A stretch of 49,821 nucleotides of DNA from positions 1 through 49,821 of the forward strand of contig CANBSW010000011.1 of assembly GCA_947372235.1 (NCBI GenBank), read 5' to 3'. Below, piece by piece: positions 24,643-31,885 of the stretch. How positions within the stretch are numbered: position 1 is the stretch's first letter; the number at the start of each line of letters is the position of its first letter. This DNA is from Chitinophagaceae bacterium (lineage in GTDB: Bacteria; Bacteroidota; Bacteroidia; Chitinophagales; Chitinophagaceae). The notes beneath the pieces were generated by a model. It was not told where the DNA came from. It made no database searches and saw nothing but the letters and a program-made list of their open reading frames with translations. A program made the position numbers and the translations under genes.

Positions 24643-25263
24643 TTATGATATAAACAACTGTGGCAAATACTTCACAATCCACTCCGGAATAGCATTTTCT
24701 GCGATATGAAAAACCATCTTTTGTTTAATCCGCTGCCCAATATATAATGGAATTGTACCGGAAGTATCAAGCAGCGTAAGTTGATCAATAAGATGTAGAT
24801 TTTGATTTAACTTAAGTAGGTTACCAAAATAATTCTTTTCAATATCATACGGCTGAACATTATGCCCGCCTCTGATTGCTCTGTTAAATACCCTGTCGGA
24901 AGATAACTTGAGGGAGGTCAGACCAAGAAATATCATATCGATTCTATAACCTTCTTGTTTAAATTTTCGGATAAGATTCCAACTATCATCCTCAGAAAAA
25001 TGGCCTTCGTATGCAAAATGATCTTTGTTAAACAAAGCCGCAGTATACAAACTTTCAAATTCAGCAAACACATAATTATCTGCAAGGCGGCTTGCCTCCT
25101 TGTATGAGCCGGTCAGTTTTTTAAATTCCAGTTGCTTGGTCATTTTCAACTTATCACCATCAAAAAGGGGATATTTGTCTTTGATCACATCCGGCAAAAG
25201 CCCGGGCCCTGCAGTTGATTTACCTGCACCATTTGGACCTGTAATAATATAAAGGGTTGGCAT
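24643..25263 (-). CDS. Zeta-toxin-like P-loop kinase
   Basis: 206 aa. Walker A GPNGAGKST at residues 9-17, then FDGDKLKM and FAYEGHFSEDDSW and a Walker-B-like IDMIFLGLTS give the zeta-toxin kinase arrangement. Zeta toxins phosphorylate UDP-N-acetylglucosamine; other members of the fold act on different targets or are not toxins. The gene overlaps the small upstream gene by one base (TAATG), as in toxin-antitoxin pairs with the antitoxin first. The call as kinase fold is firm, the toxic role is inferred. Confidence 0.78.
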   Translation of the reverse strand: MPTLYIITGPNGAGKSTAGPGLLPDVIKDKYPLFDGDKLKMTKQLEFKKLTGSYKEASRLADNYVFAEFESLYTAALFNKDHFAYEGHFSEDDSWNLIRKFKQEGYRIDMIFLGLTSLKLSSDRVFNRAIRGGHNVQPYDIEKNYFGNLLKLNQNLHLIDQLTLLDTSGTIPLYIGQRIKQKMVFHIAENAIPEWIVKYLPQLFIS

Positions 25264-25523
25264 TAGAAAACTGCGGGCAACTGATGCTTACGACGAAGAT
25301 TATTAATTTCAATTGCATCTAATTCATCCTGAACAATAAAGTCGTTTTTTTCTCTGGAAACTGAAACAATAAAAATATCTCCATCAGGATATTCCATATA
25401 ATATTGCCCTTCCGGCAGATTGGCATCATACACCAGAAAAGGTTCGCCGCGTAACAGGGTTTGTTTTCTAACCTGCCCTATTGCCGCAATAGCTTTTTCC
25501 TCAAAACCTGCTACGCTGATCAT
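25263..25523 (-). CDS. Small partner of the zeta-like kinase, candidate antitoxin
   Basis: 86 aa, acidic-to-neutral, with strands such as PFLVYDANLPEGQYYMEYPD and DIFIVSVSREKND and a C-terminal helical tail LDAIEINNLRRKHQLP. It does not resemble the three-helix epsilon antitoxin. Position, size and one-base coupling to the kinase gene suggest an antitoxin or regulatory partner. I do not recognise the family by name. Confidence 0.68.
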   Translation of the reverse strand: MISVAGFEEKAIAAIGQVRKQTLLRGEPFLVYDANLPEGQYYMEYPDGDIFIVSVSREKNDFIVQDELDAIEINNLRRKHQLPAVF

Positions 25524-25601
25524 TACTCTTATTTTTATACAAATTTCAGAACGGAAATATAGTTAAAAATATTGTGTTGACAGCCCTTCTTTAAAATCCA
25601 T

Positions 25602-25652
25602 TAGTCACAGATGCACAAATTTTTTCTGTGAAAATCTGTGCATCTGTGGCTA
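25602..25652. repeat. Inverted repeat, family B (15-bp arms, one mismatch)
   Basis: AGTCACAGATGCACA at 25603-25617 pairs with TGTGCATCTGTGGCT at 25637-25651. It lies upstream of the toxin-antitoxin promoter region. This, the DUF1998 remnant and one direct repeat are the only things I can see in the 504-bp stretch 25524-26027. Confidence 0.8.
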
Positions 25653-25717
25653 AAATAAAAATGCGAATTAAGATTGTAAAATCCGATTGCATTGACCCCT
25701 GATGCCGGGTTTGATGT

Positions 25718-25927
25718 TTGACTCGTCCTGAAAATGCAAGGTGGTGTTCAAGCGACCCTACTTGTATTGATAGCCATGGTCAGGGACCAAATTCTTGCAA
25801 TCTAGCGGCTTGTCATAACTGTTCATTATTGCCAGAAACCTGTTGCGAGGAATCAAATATGTTACTTGACAGAGTGATGTTGATAGGAACTCTCGACACA
25901 TCTTCGATAGGCTATTTTAATTTGTAA
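25718..25927 (+). pseudogene. 5'-truncated remnant of a DUF1998/DrmB-type protein C-terminus
   Basis: The 69-aa frame begins at a TTG with no upstream coding, and reads RWCSSDPTCIDSHGQGP, LAACHNCSLLPETCCEES and NMLLDRVMLIG. This is the cysteine-rich zinc-binding end of DUF1998 proteins, found in DrmB of the DISARM defence system and in related MrfA-like helicases, where intact proteins are many hundreds of residues long. Only the last part survives, so this is a gene fossil left by deletion or by insertion of neighbouring DNA. Whether the source was DISARM or a stand-alone helicase cannot be decided from this piece. Confidence 0.72.
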
Positions 25928-25992
25928 TACAGTTTTCGAAATTTAAAATCCGAATTATCCAAGTAAAATAAAAAATCATCAATCCTGAATAT

Positions 25993-26014
25993 GCGATTTG
26001 CATTGGATGGTAAA
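25993..26014 (+). repeat. 22-bp direct repeat, left copy flanking the Fic gene
   Basis: GCGATTTGCATTGGAT followed by GGTAAA differs by one base from 27253-27274. Together they bracket the Fic gene with 1260 bp between copy starts. Confidence 0.85.
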
Positions 26015-26027
26015 TCATGTTAAAAAG

Positions 26028-27110
26028 TTAGCTTTTCAATACTCCCATCAACCGTACATTCAAATACAGTTTTTCTTTACCCGCCTGCTCACTTTTTAAA
26101 AACCCTTTTTGTTCCAGTTCCGCAAGGTAATTACCGGATGTTTTTAGGTTTCCTATACCGGCCTTTACCAGAAAAGAACGCTTTGTATACGGAAGCCTGA
26201 ACAGTACTTCCAACAGGTCTTTCGAATATACCTTTGGTGCTTTTTTTTGTATTTCCTTACCCATTGTGTCCATCAAAACATCAATCTCTGTTATTTGTTT
26301 TCTTGCCTGTAATGCGGTTTTTTCTGTCATACCCAACATAAAACAGATCCAGGTTTCCCAGTCCTGCTTTTCAGTAACGCCCCGTAAGTTTTTATAATAC
26401 TCGTTTTTATGCTGTATAATATAATTACTCAGGTACAATGCCGGTATAGGCAAAAGCCCTGTCATTTTCAGGTATAATAATAATATGATCCTTCCTGTTC
26501 TGCCATTGCCATCAAAAAATGGATGTATGGCTTCAAACTGGTAATGTATAATGGCCATTTTAATAAGTGGGTCAATATCATCGTCTGTATGAATAAAATC
26601 TTCCAGGTTTTTTAGTTTAGCCCTTATTACGGCTTCTCCTTCTGGCGGTGTATAAACAACTTTCCCTTTTAAGGTATTTCTCAGTTGTGTTCCGGGTGCA
26701 TTTCGTATACCTGAACCATTCTCTTTGATAATCCGCATTATGGCAATAAAAAGATTTGTGGTTAACAACGGCTTCTTTTCCAGTTGTTGTACCCCATACC
26801 ACAACGCATCTTTATAATGAATCACTTCTTTGGTAGAAGGATTATCAGTTTTTTGTTCACTGATACTGGCCCTGAACAATTCGTCTTCAGTAATAATAAT
26901 ATTTTCAATAGCTGAACTGGCCTGTGCTTCCAGTAAATGAATGGTATCTGTAAAAAGTGTTGGATTGGGTAATTTGGTAAGCGCCCCTTTTAATTCAGAC
27001 AATGCGCGGCTTGCAGCAATTGTTTTCTTTAATACAAAAGCTGTTTCAACTGTCATTTTAGGTGGCAAAAGGGGAAGATTATTATATGGTTTCTCTGGAC
27101 GAAATTGCAA
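26028..27110 (-). CDS. Fic family AMP-transferase with N-terminal inhibitory helix and C-terminal winged helix
   Basis: 360 aa. The Fic motif HPFFDGNGRTGR starts at His196 and is intact. An inhibitory motif of the [S/T]xxxE[G/N] type, SSAIEN at residues 65-70, lies before the core, so this is a class II Fic protein held inactive by its own helix. The C-terminal part (KDLLEVLFRLPYTKRSFL, SGNYLAELEQKGFL) looks like a winged helix-turn-helix. Such proteins add AMP to target hydroxyl groups. Two tandem palindromes just upstream suggest autoregulation through the C-terminal domain. The gene lies between 22-bp direct repeats next to a toxin-antitoxin pair. Confidence 0.9.
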   Translation of the reverse strand: MQFRPEKPYNNLPLLPPKMTVETAFVLKKTIAASRALSELKGALTKLPNPTLFTDTIHLLEAQASSAIENIIITEDELFRASISEQKTDNPSTKEVIHYKDALWYGVQQLEKKPLLTTNLFIAIMRIIKENGSGIRNAPGTQLRNTLKGKVVYTPPEGEAVIRAKLKNLEDFIHTDDDIDPLIKMAIIHYQFEAIHPFFDGNGRTGRIILLLYLKMTGLLPIPALYLSNYIIQHKNEYYKNLRGVTEKQDWETWICFMLGMTEKTALQARKQITEIDVLMDTMGKEIQKKAPKVYSKDLLEVLFRLPYTKRSFLVKAGIGNLKTSGNYLAELEQKGFLKSEQAGKEKLYLNVRLMGVLKS

Positions 27111-27140
27111 AACTGTTTATTTTTTATAAGGGTACAAAAC

Positions 27141-27163
27141 ACCCTCGTTAATAATACGAGGGT
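27141..27163. promoter_or_regulatory. Candidate operator 1 upstream of the Fic gene
   Basis: ACCCTCG and CGAGGGT form a perfect 7-bp inverted repeat around TTAATAATA, 31 bp upstream of the Fic ATG. A similar 27-base block starts exactly 40 bp further on at 27181. Confidence 0.55.
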
Positions 27164-27176
27164 AAATTACAACAAA

Positions 27177-27207
27177 TTTTACTCTCGTTCTATTTTCAAG
27201 AGTAAAA
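27177..27207. promoter_or_regulatory. Candidate operator 2 upstream of the Fic gene
   Basis: TTTTACTCT and AGAGTAAAA form a perfect 9-bp inverted repeat. Aligned with operator 1, both read AC[CT]CTCGTT at the left and G[AG]GTAAA at the right, with identical spacing, so this is a tandem duplicated site rather than chance pairing. Confidence 0.55.
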
Positions 27208-27252
27208 CTTACCCCTATCTAAAAAACAAAACCGCCCATCCATAAAGAACAG

Positions 27253-27274
27253 GCGATTTGCATTGGATTGTAAA
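27253..27274 (+). repeat. 22-bp direct repeat, right copy flanking the Fic gene
   Basis: GCGATTTGCATTGGAT followed by TGTAAA matches 25993-26014 with one mismatch. It sits past the candidate operators, so the repeats enclose the gene together with its control region. Confidence 0.85.
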
Positions 27275-27328
27275 CAGAACAACAAGGTACTGTATCTGCA
27301 TTGCTTTTAACAATGGGTATCTGTATTT

Positions 27329-27751
27329 TTATTTTTCCAGTTTATACCCTCCGCAACCTTCGGTACACAAAACACCATTGGGTGGTTTTATGTAAAAACT
27401 AAGGGTTCGGGCAAGGGTATCTATTTTATAATTAAACAGGTAATAGCCGGCCGGCTGTGTGGGTGCAATTAGTTTCAGGGTTACAGAATCTACTACCTGA
27501 TAACTGATGGCATCGGCAAAAGCGGTACCGCTTATTTGTCCGCCGGTTTGCAGTTCAAGCCATTGGCCGGCAGGTGTTGCGGCACTCCATAATCCCGGGC
27601 CACCAATGCCGGGTGCCTGTTTTTGGGTTAAGGTCCATCGCCCCAGTAAATTGTTGGGTATAGAATTTATAGGAGGATTACTATTAGGGGTGCATTGGTA
27701 AGCGCTAATTACACACAGCAAAACAATCGTACCCAAAATATTTCTTTTCAT
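27329..27751 (-). CDS. Small lipoprotein of unknown function
   Basis: 140 aa from ATG 27751. The track ORF starts much earlier, inside the neighbouring secreted-protein gene, and lacks a sensible N-terminus. From 27751 the protein opens MKRNILGTIVLLCVISAYQC, a lipoprotein signal with the lipobox cysteine at residue 20, then PNNLLGRWTLTQKQAPG and a beta-rich body ending in CTEGCGGYKL. The LxGxW pattern resembles lipocalin-like lipoproteins of this phylum. It follows the secreted basic protein gene by about 100 bp on the same strand. Confidence 0.75.
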   Translation of the reverse strand: MKRNILGTIVLLCVISAYQCTPNSNPPINSIPNNLLGRWTLTQKQAPGIGGPGLWSAATPAGQWLELQTGGQISGTAFADAISYQVVDSVTLKLIAPTQPAGYYLFNYKIDTLARTLSFYIKPPNGVLCTEGCGGYKLEK

Positions 27752-27851
27752 GTCAGGCATTTTTCTATTGACAATACAGGCTTCCCAATTGCTGCACAGT
27801 GTATCAATCAAGATATTGCTAAAATCCGTAAAAAATAATCCGGGTAATACC

Positions 27852-28148
27852 CTACAGTTTTGGTGGCGCAGCAGGTTTAGGAATACTCTTTCCCACGGTT
27901 TTAACATCTTTTATAATGCCTTTGTTTCTGCGGCGGGCTTCGGCTAAATGTTTCTCATGTGCTTTCTTAAACCGCAAATGCAGCAAATCATTTACACTGG
28001 ATGATACATGCTCACCCTGCGCTTTTGCTTCAGGTAAAGGTGCCCTTTTATTGCCTGAATTTGGCAAGCCCGGTGGTACAGGTGGTTGTGCAATTACTGA
28101 ACCAGCAGCCAATGCAACACTAAAGAGAAATAAGTATACTTTTTTCAT
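27852..28148 (-). CDS. Small secreted basic protein, hypothetical
   Basis: 98 aa with a clear signal peptide (YLFLFSVALAAGSVIAQ). The mature part is proline-rich at the start (PPVPPGLPNSG), then helical and lysine/arginine-rich (RFKKAHEKHLAEARRRNKG), ending PKPAAPPKL. No known domain is recognised. It is likely periplasmic or exported and may be co-transcribed with the lipoprotein downstream. Confidence 0.68.
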   Translation of the reverse strand: MKKVYLFLFSVALAAGSVIAQPPVPPGLPNSGNKRAPLPEAKAQGEHVSSSVNDLLHLRFKKAHEKHLAEARRRNKGIIKDVKTVGKSIPKPAAPPKL

Positions 28149-28398
28149 GAGGTATTTTTAGTATTAAAAAATTGTGCTTGTGTTACAGCACCGCAATAGT
28201 ATAAGCCAATACCATACCACAGGCAGTTTTAAACTGCTATACCCCCGGCTTTAACCTTTCTGCATCGAAGCACTGCCATTATTTAACATTGGCACCAGTG
28301 AATTATGTAACAATTACCCGATTGGCAGGATTGGTAATACTTGTTTGCCGTAAAACCTGTTTTAAAAATATGGAACAATATCATTAAGTTAAGAAGGG

Positions 28399-28461
28399 TT
28401 CACGCAAAGTCGCTAAGAGAGCAAAGATGCAAAGCAAGGCTCTTAGCGACTTTTGCGTGAA
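28399..28461. repeat. Inverted repeat, family C (21/22-bp arms)
   Basis: TTCACGCAAAGTCGCTAAGA and the matching CTTAGCGACTTTTGCGTGAA pair with a single-base bulge. A related element lies at 36001-36073. The 445-bp gap 28149-28593 otherwise holds only the AT-rich upstream regions of the flanking divergent genes and a short minus-strand frame (28384-28575) that is not convincing. Confidence 0.82.
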
Positions 28462-28593
28462 ACATCTAATAGCAACTTTAACTGTATAACGATGCTCTAA
28501 ATGTTTCAAAAAAATCCCTCTATCCTGTAATTCGCCAATCAAATATTTTGTGATAAATTGAATCTCCATTACCAACCCCTAACGATTGAAAGA

Positions 28594-30066
28594 ATGAAAA
28601 CAAAAAAAGACACAAGCATTCAGCCTTCAGCAATCAGCGATCAGCCTGAAAAATCAAGAAGAAGTTTTCTTCGCAACGCAGCCCTTGCTGCTGCGGGTTT
28701 TTACATTATACCCCGCCATGTATTGGGCCGAGGCTTTACGGCACCGAGCGATAAATTAACCGTTGCCGGTGTAGGGGCCGGTGGTAAAGGTGAAAGCGAT
28801 CTATGGAATTTTTTCCAAAGCGGTAAAGCCGATATCGCTTTTCTGTGCGATGTAGATTCGCGCCAGACTGCTAAAAGCCGCGAGCGTTATCCCAAAGCAA
28901 AAATATATACCGACTATCGCGAGATGCTCGATAAAGAACACAAGCATTTTGATGCCTGCTCTGTTTCCATCCCCGATCATATGCATGCTGCCGTAGGCAT
29001 GGCCGCTATGCAACTGGGCAAACACGTGTACGTTCAAAAACCATTAACACACGATATTTACGAAGCCCGTATGATGACCAAAGCTGCCCACGATTACAAA
29101 GTGGTTACGCAAATGGGCAACCAGGGCGCATCGGGCGATGGTGTTCGCCAGCTGCAGGATTGGTATAATGCAGGAATTATTGGCGATGTGCATACCATTT
29201 ACTGTTATACCGACAGGCCCGTTTGGCCACAAGGCATTCCATGGTCGAAAGAAAAACCTGCCGTGCCCGCCGGACTCGACTGGAACCTCTGGCTTGGTAC
29301 TGCCCCTCAAAGAGATTATGTAGATAAACTAATCCCTTTTAACTGGCGCGGCTGGTGGGATTACGGTACCGGCGCCCTTGGCGATATGGCCTGCCACATC
29401 ATGGCCCCTGCATTTGCCGTATTAGGATTGGGTTATCCCGCTTCAGCCGAGTGCAGTATTGCCACTCCATATATTGAAAACTGGACACGCGGTGTATATC
29501 CTGATTCGGGCCCTGTATCATCTTCTATCACCCTAACTTTTAAAGGAAAGAACGGCAAGCCCGATGTAAAACTGCATTGGATGGATGGCGGTATACAACC
29601 AGACCGCCCCGAAGAACTGGGCCCTAATGAAATGATGGGCGATGGTGGTAATGGCGCCATCTTCCTCGGTACCAAAGGCAAAATGATCTGTGGTACGTAT
29701 GGCATGTATCCTAACCTGCTGCCTACATCCCGCACCAAAGAAACCACAGTACCACAAACAGTAGCGCGTGTTCCTAACGGAGATAACGGTCACTATGCCG
29801 CATGGGTAGAAGCCGCTATTGCAGGATATGGTTCTGACAAAGCCAAAAACCTCAGCTCCAATTTCGATATCGCCGGACCGTTAACCGAAAGTGTGTTGAT
29901 GGGTAACCTCGCTATCCGCAGTTATCATATTGCCAAGAAAGATGAGAAAGGAAATAATGCTTATCCCGGCCGCAATATCAAATTATTATGGGATGGGCCA
30001 AACATGAGGATCACCAATTTTGATGAAGCCAATCAGTTTGTGAAGAGGGAGTATAGGAAATGGTGA
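28594..30066 (+). CDS. Tat-exported Gfo/Idh/MocA family oxidoreductase
   Basis: 490 aa from ATG 28594; the track start 28558 is a TTG. The N-terminus has a twin-arginine signal (KSRRSFLRNAALAAAGFYII). The NAD(P)-binding fold follows (KLTVAGVGAGGKGESDLW), then CSVSIPDHMHA and HVYVQKPLTHD with the conserved lysine-proline pair. Folded export of a nucleotide-dependent enzyme has a precedent in glucose-fructose oxidoreductase of Zymomonas. It probably oxidises or reduces a sugar ring carbon in the periplasm. It converges on the TIM-barrel gene at 30202 and is separated from it by a two-way terminator. Confidence 0.9.
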   Translation: MKTKKDTSIQPSAISDQPEKSRRSFLRNAALAAAGFYIIPRHVLGRGFTAPSDKLTVAGVGAGGKGESDLWNFFQSGKADIAFLCDVDSRQTAKSRERYPKAKIYTDYREMLDKEHKHFDACSVSIPDHMHAAVGMAAMQLGKHVYVQKPLTHDIYEARMMTKAAHDYKVVTQMGNQGASGDGVRQLQDWYNAGIIGDVHTIYCYTDRPVWPQGIPWSKEKPAVPAGLDWNLWLGTAPQRDYVDKLIPFNWRGWWDYGTGALGDMACHIMAPAFAVLGLGYPASAECSIATPYIENWTRGVYPDSGPVSSSITLTFKGKNGKPDVKLHWMDGGIQPDRPEELGPNEMMGDGGNGAIFLGTKGKMICGTYGMYPNLLPTSRTKETTVPQTVARVPNGDNGHYAAWVEAAIAGYGSDKAKNLSSNFDIAGPLTESVLMGNLAIRSYHIAKKDEKGNNAYPGRNIKLLWDGPNMRITNFDEANQFVKREYRKW

Positions 30067-30200
30067 TACCCCCCAACCCCCTGAAGGGGGAGTTAGTATA
30101 GGAATACTTAAAAAGAAATGCGGATCATTAATTGATCCGCATTTCTTTTTAGAAAACAATATTAACTCCCCCTTTAGGGGGTTGGGGGGTGGGGTGAGTT
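30067..30200. terminator. Nested two-way terminator between convergent genes
   Basis: The inner stem AAATGCGGATCA / TGATCCGCATTT (30116-30127 with 30133-30144) is followed by TTTTT and preceded by AAAA, so it works on both strands. An outer GC-rich stem (CCCCCCAACCCCC at 30069 onward with GGGGGTTGGGGGG near 30177-30189) encloses it. Confidence 0.8.
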
Positions 30201-30201
30201 A

Positions 30202-31074
30202 TTACATACTAAATGATTTGAAATACTTCGCATCCTTCTCCGCACTTTCCAATGGATTGGTTCCGGTAAATGCTTCCTGTTCTACAATATAATATTGCAA
30301 ACCACTTGCTGTACCCGCTTTCAGTATCGATGAAAAATCAATCGTGCCCTTACCCAATTGTACAGATTCATGGCCATCTTTGTTACTGCTTTTACCAAGG
30401 TCTTTTACATGGCAAAGTTTAAAACGGCCGGGGTGTTTGGCAAACCAAGCTTTAGGATCTTCTCCTGCTGCAACAACCCAGTATATATCCATTTCAAAAT
30501 CAACTAAATTTTTATCGGTGCCATTCATCATCACTGTTTGCGGTACTTGTCCATCGATGGCTTTGAATGAATAGTCGTGGTTATGGTACGCAAATCGGAT
30601 TCCATTCTTTTTACAGATCTCACCCGCTTTATTGAAATCATCTGCGAACTTTTTAAAATCATCGATCGATTTTTGCGGGCCTTTGTAAGGGCAGATCAGA
30701 TATTTCATTCCTATCTCAGCAGCTTCTGCAGCTTTCTTTTCAAAATCTTTGGTGATCTCGCAATGCGATGAAACGATCTTCATGTTCAGATCATCCATAT
30801 ACTTTTTAAATTCAGTATTCTTCCATCCCCAGAATATGCCTTTGGCTCCTTCAAAACTTTCTATTTGTTTAAACCCGTCTTTGGAAAGCTTGGCCAGTGT
30901 TGATTTTGCATCCATTGTTAAATCTTCTTTCACCGTCCATAACTGGATACCGAAAGTAGAAATGCCTTTATAGGGTGCTAATCCATTCCATAAAGATTTA
31001 CCGGCCAATGGCAGTGATAAACCCAATGCAGCAATCCCGCTGTTCCGTAAAAAATCCCGTCTGTTGGTTGACAT
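30202..31074 (-). CDS. Tat-exported sugar phosphate isomerase/epimerase-like TIM barrel
   Basis: 290 aa with a twin-arginine signal NRRDFLRNSGIAALGLSLPL. The xylose isomerase-like TIM barrel follows: GISTFGIQLWTVKEDL, MKIVSSHCEIT, FAYHNHDYSF (metal-site His/Asp region), LVDFEMDIYW, FKLCHVKDLG and YYIVEQEAF with the final glutamate ligand. The fold uses a divalent metal to isomerise or epimerise sugars. It is the last gene of the minus-strand arm of the sugar oxidation locus, downstream of the dehydrogenase subunit 3 gene. The substrate is probably a keto-sugar, by context. Confidence 0.88.
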   Translation of the reverse strand: MSTNRRDFLRNSGIAALGLSLPLAGKSLWNGLAPYKGISTFGIQLWTVKEDLTMDAKSTLAKLSKDGFKQIESFEGAKGIFWGWKNTEFKKYMDDLNMKIVSSHCEITKDFEKKAAEAAEIGMKYLICPYKGPQKSIDDFKKFADDFNKAGEICKKNGIRFAYHNHDYSFKAIDGQVPQTVMMNGTDKNLVDFEMDIYWVVAAGEDPKAWFAKHPGRFKLCHVKDLGKSSNKDGHESVQLGKGTIDFSSILKAGTASGLQYYIVEQEAFTGTNPLESAEKDAKYFKSFSM

Positions 31075-31211
31075 GTTTTATTCTTTTAAAAAGTGGATTA
31101 TGAAAACATCTCACGAGCCACGTAGTATTCGTGAGTCGTGAGTACTGAGTAATTGGGAATGATTTTCTCATCCCAAATTATTAATTACTAATTCCTAATT
31201 ATTAATTAAAC

Positions 31212-31775
31212 CTAGGTTGCCCATGCCTTATCCCCTTTCTTATAATCAATACATCCTTCATATTTTCCCGGAACAGCTACATAGCGCAATGCTTTGGTAG
31301 CACCCACTTCAGAGGTGAAGAAACCGGTAAGGGTTAATTCCTTCATCATGCGGAAATAATGATTGGGGTCTTCTTTCTTTTTGTTTTTCTGGTATTCTTT
31401 GGCTTCTGCATCCAGGGCAACCAACAGATCGTGACGTTGTGCTGCTGTGCTTTCCATGAATGATTTGCTGTTCTTTTTATTGCTGGCTTCATCCAGTTTT
31501 TTCATGCCTTCCATGAAAATTTTCTGGTCGTTTGCTTCGTAGCAGTCTTTTACCCAAACGGTCATAAACTCACCCACTTTGGCAGCTTTCGCGCCAGGTG
31601 TGCCGGTGGCAGGTAAAATGGTTTCGGCTACTTCATCTAAAAAAGAAATATCGTTTGCAGAAAAACTAACGCCTGTATCCGACTTTGTTTTACAGCCCGA
31701 TAAAAAAGCTTCGGCGCCAATAATCGTTCCACCCAGTAGCAGGGCTACGCTGGAAATGGCTTCTCTTCTATTCAT
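31212..31775 (-). CDS. Gluconate 2-dehydrogenase subunit 3 family protein (LacC-like), Tat lipoprotein
   Basis: 187 aa. MNRREAISSVALLLGGTIIG is a twin-arginine signal that runs into a lipobox (FLSGC). The body matches the subunit 3 family: ISFLDEVAETILPATGTPGA, KVGEFMTVWVKDCY and a C-terminal GFFTSEVGATKAL, YEGCIDYKKG. In flavin sugar dehydrogenases this small subunit escorts the catalytic GMC subunit through the Tat system. The GMC gene is directly upstream and has no signal of its own, which fits that role. Confidence 0.9.
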   Translation of the reverse strand: MNRREAISSVALLLGGTIIGAEAFLSGCKTKSDTGVSFSANDISFLDEVAETILPATGTPGAKAAKVGEFMTVWVKDCYEANDQKIFMEGMKKLDEASNKKNSKSFMESTAAQRHDLLVALDAEAKEYQKNKKKEDPNHYFRMMKELTLTGFFTSEVGATKALRYVAVPGKYEGCIDYKKGDKAWAT

Positions 31776-31820
31776 GAGATTGATTTTTAAAAATGATTGA
31801 TGTTATTGCATTGTGCAATT

Positions 31821-31885
31821 CGTGAGACGTGAGACGTGAATCGTGAGTGATCTTTTTACTCACGACTGACGCCTCACGATTCACG
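31821..31885. repeat. Inverted repeat, family D
   Basis: CGTGAGACGTGAGACGTGAA and its imperfect partner CTGACGCCTCACGATTCACG pair across a short TTTTT loop between the GMC and subunit 3 genes. The words GTGAG and CGTGA recur at 33617-33665 and, in half form, near 31111-31146. Confidence 0.75.

Noticed and set aside
26028-27110. Doc-type toxin of a phd-doc pair
   Set aside because: The protein has its own inhibitory SSAIEN helix and an extra C-terminal domain, and no Phd-like gene is adjacent.
28384-28575. 63-aa minus-strand ORF next to the exported oxidoreductase
   Set aside because: Its C-terminal half is the family C inverted repeat and the rest shows no recognisable domain or clear start context.
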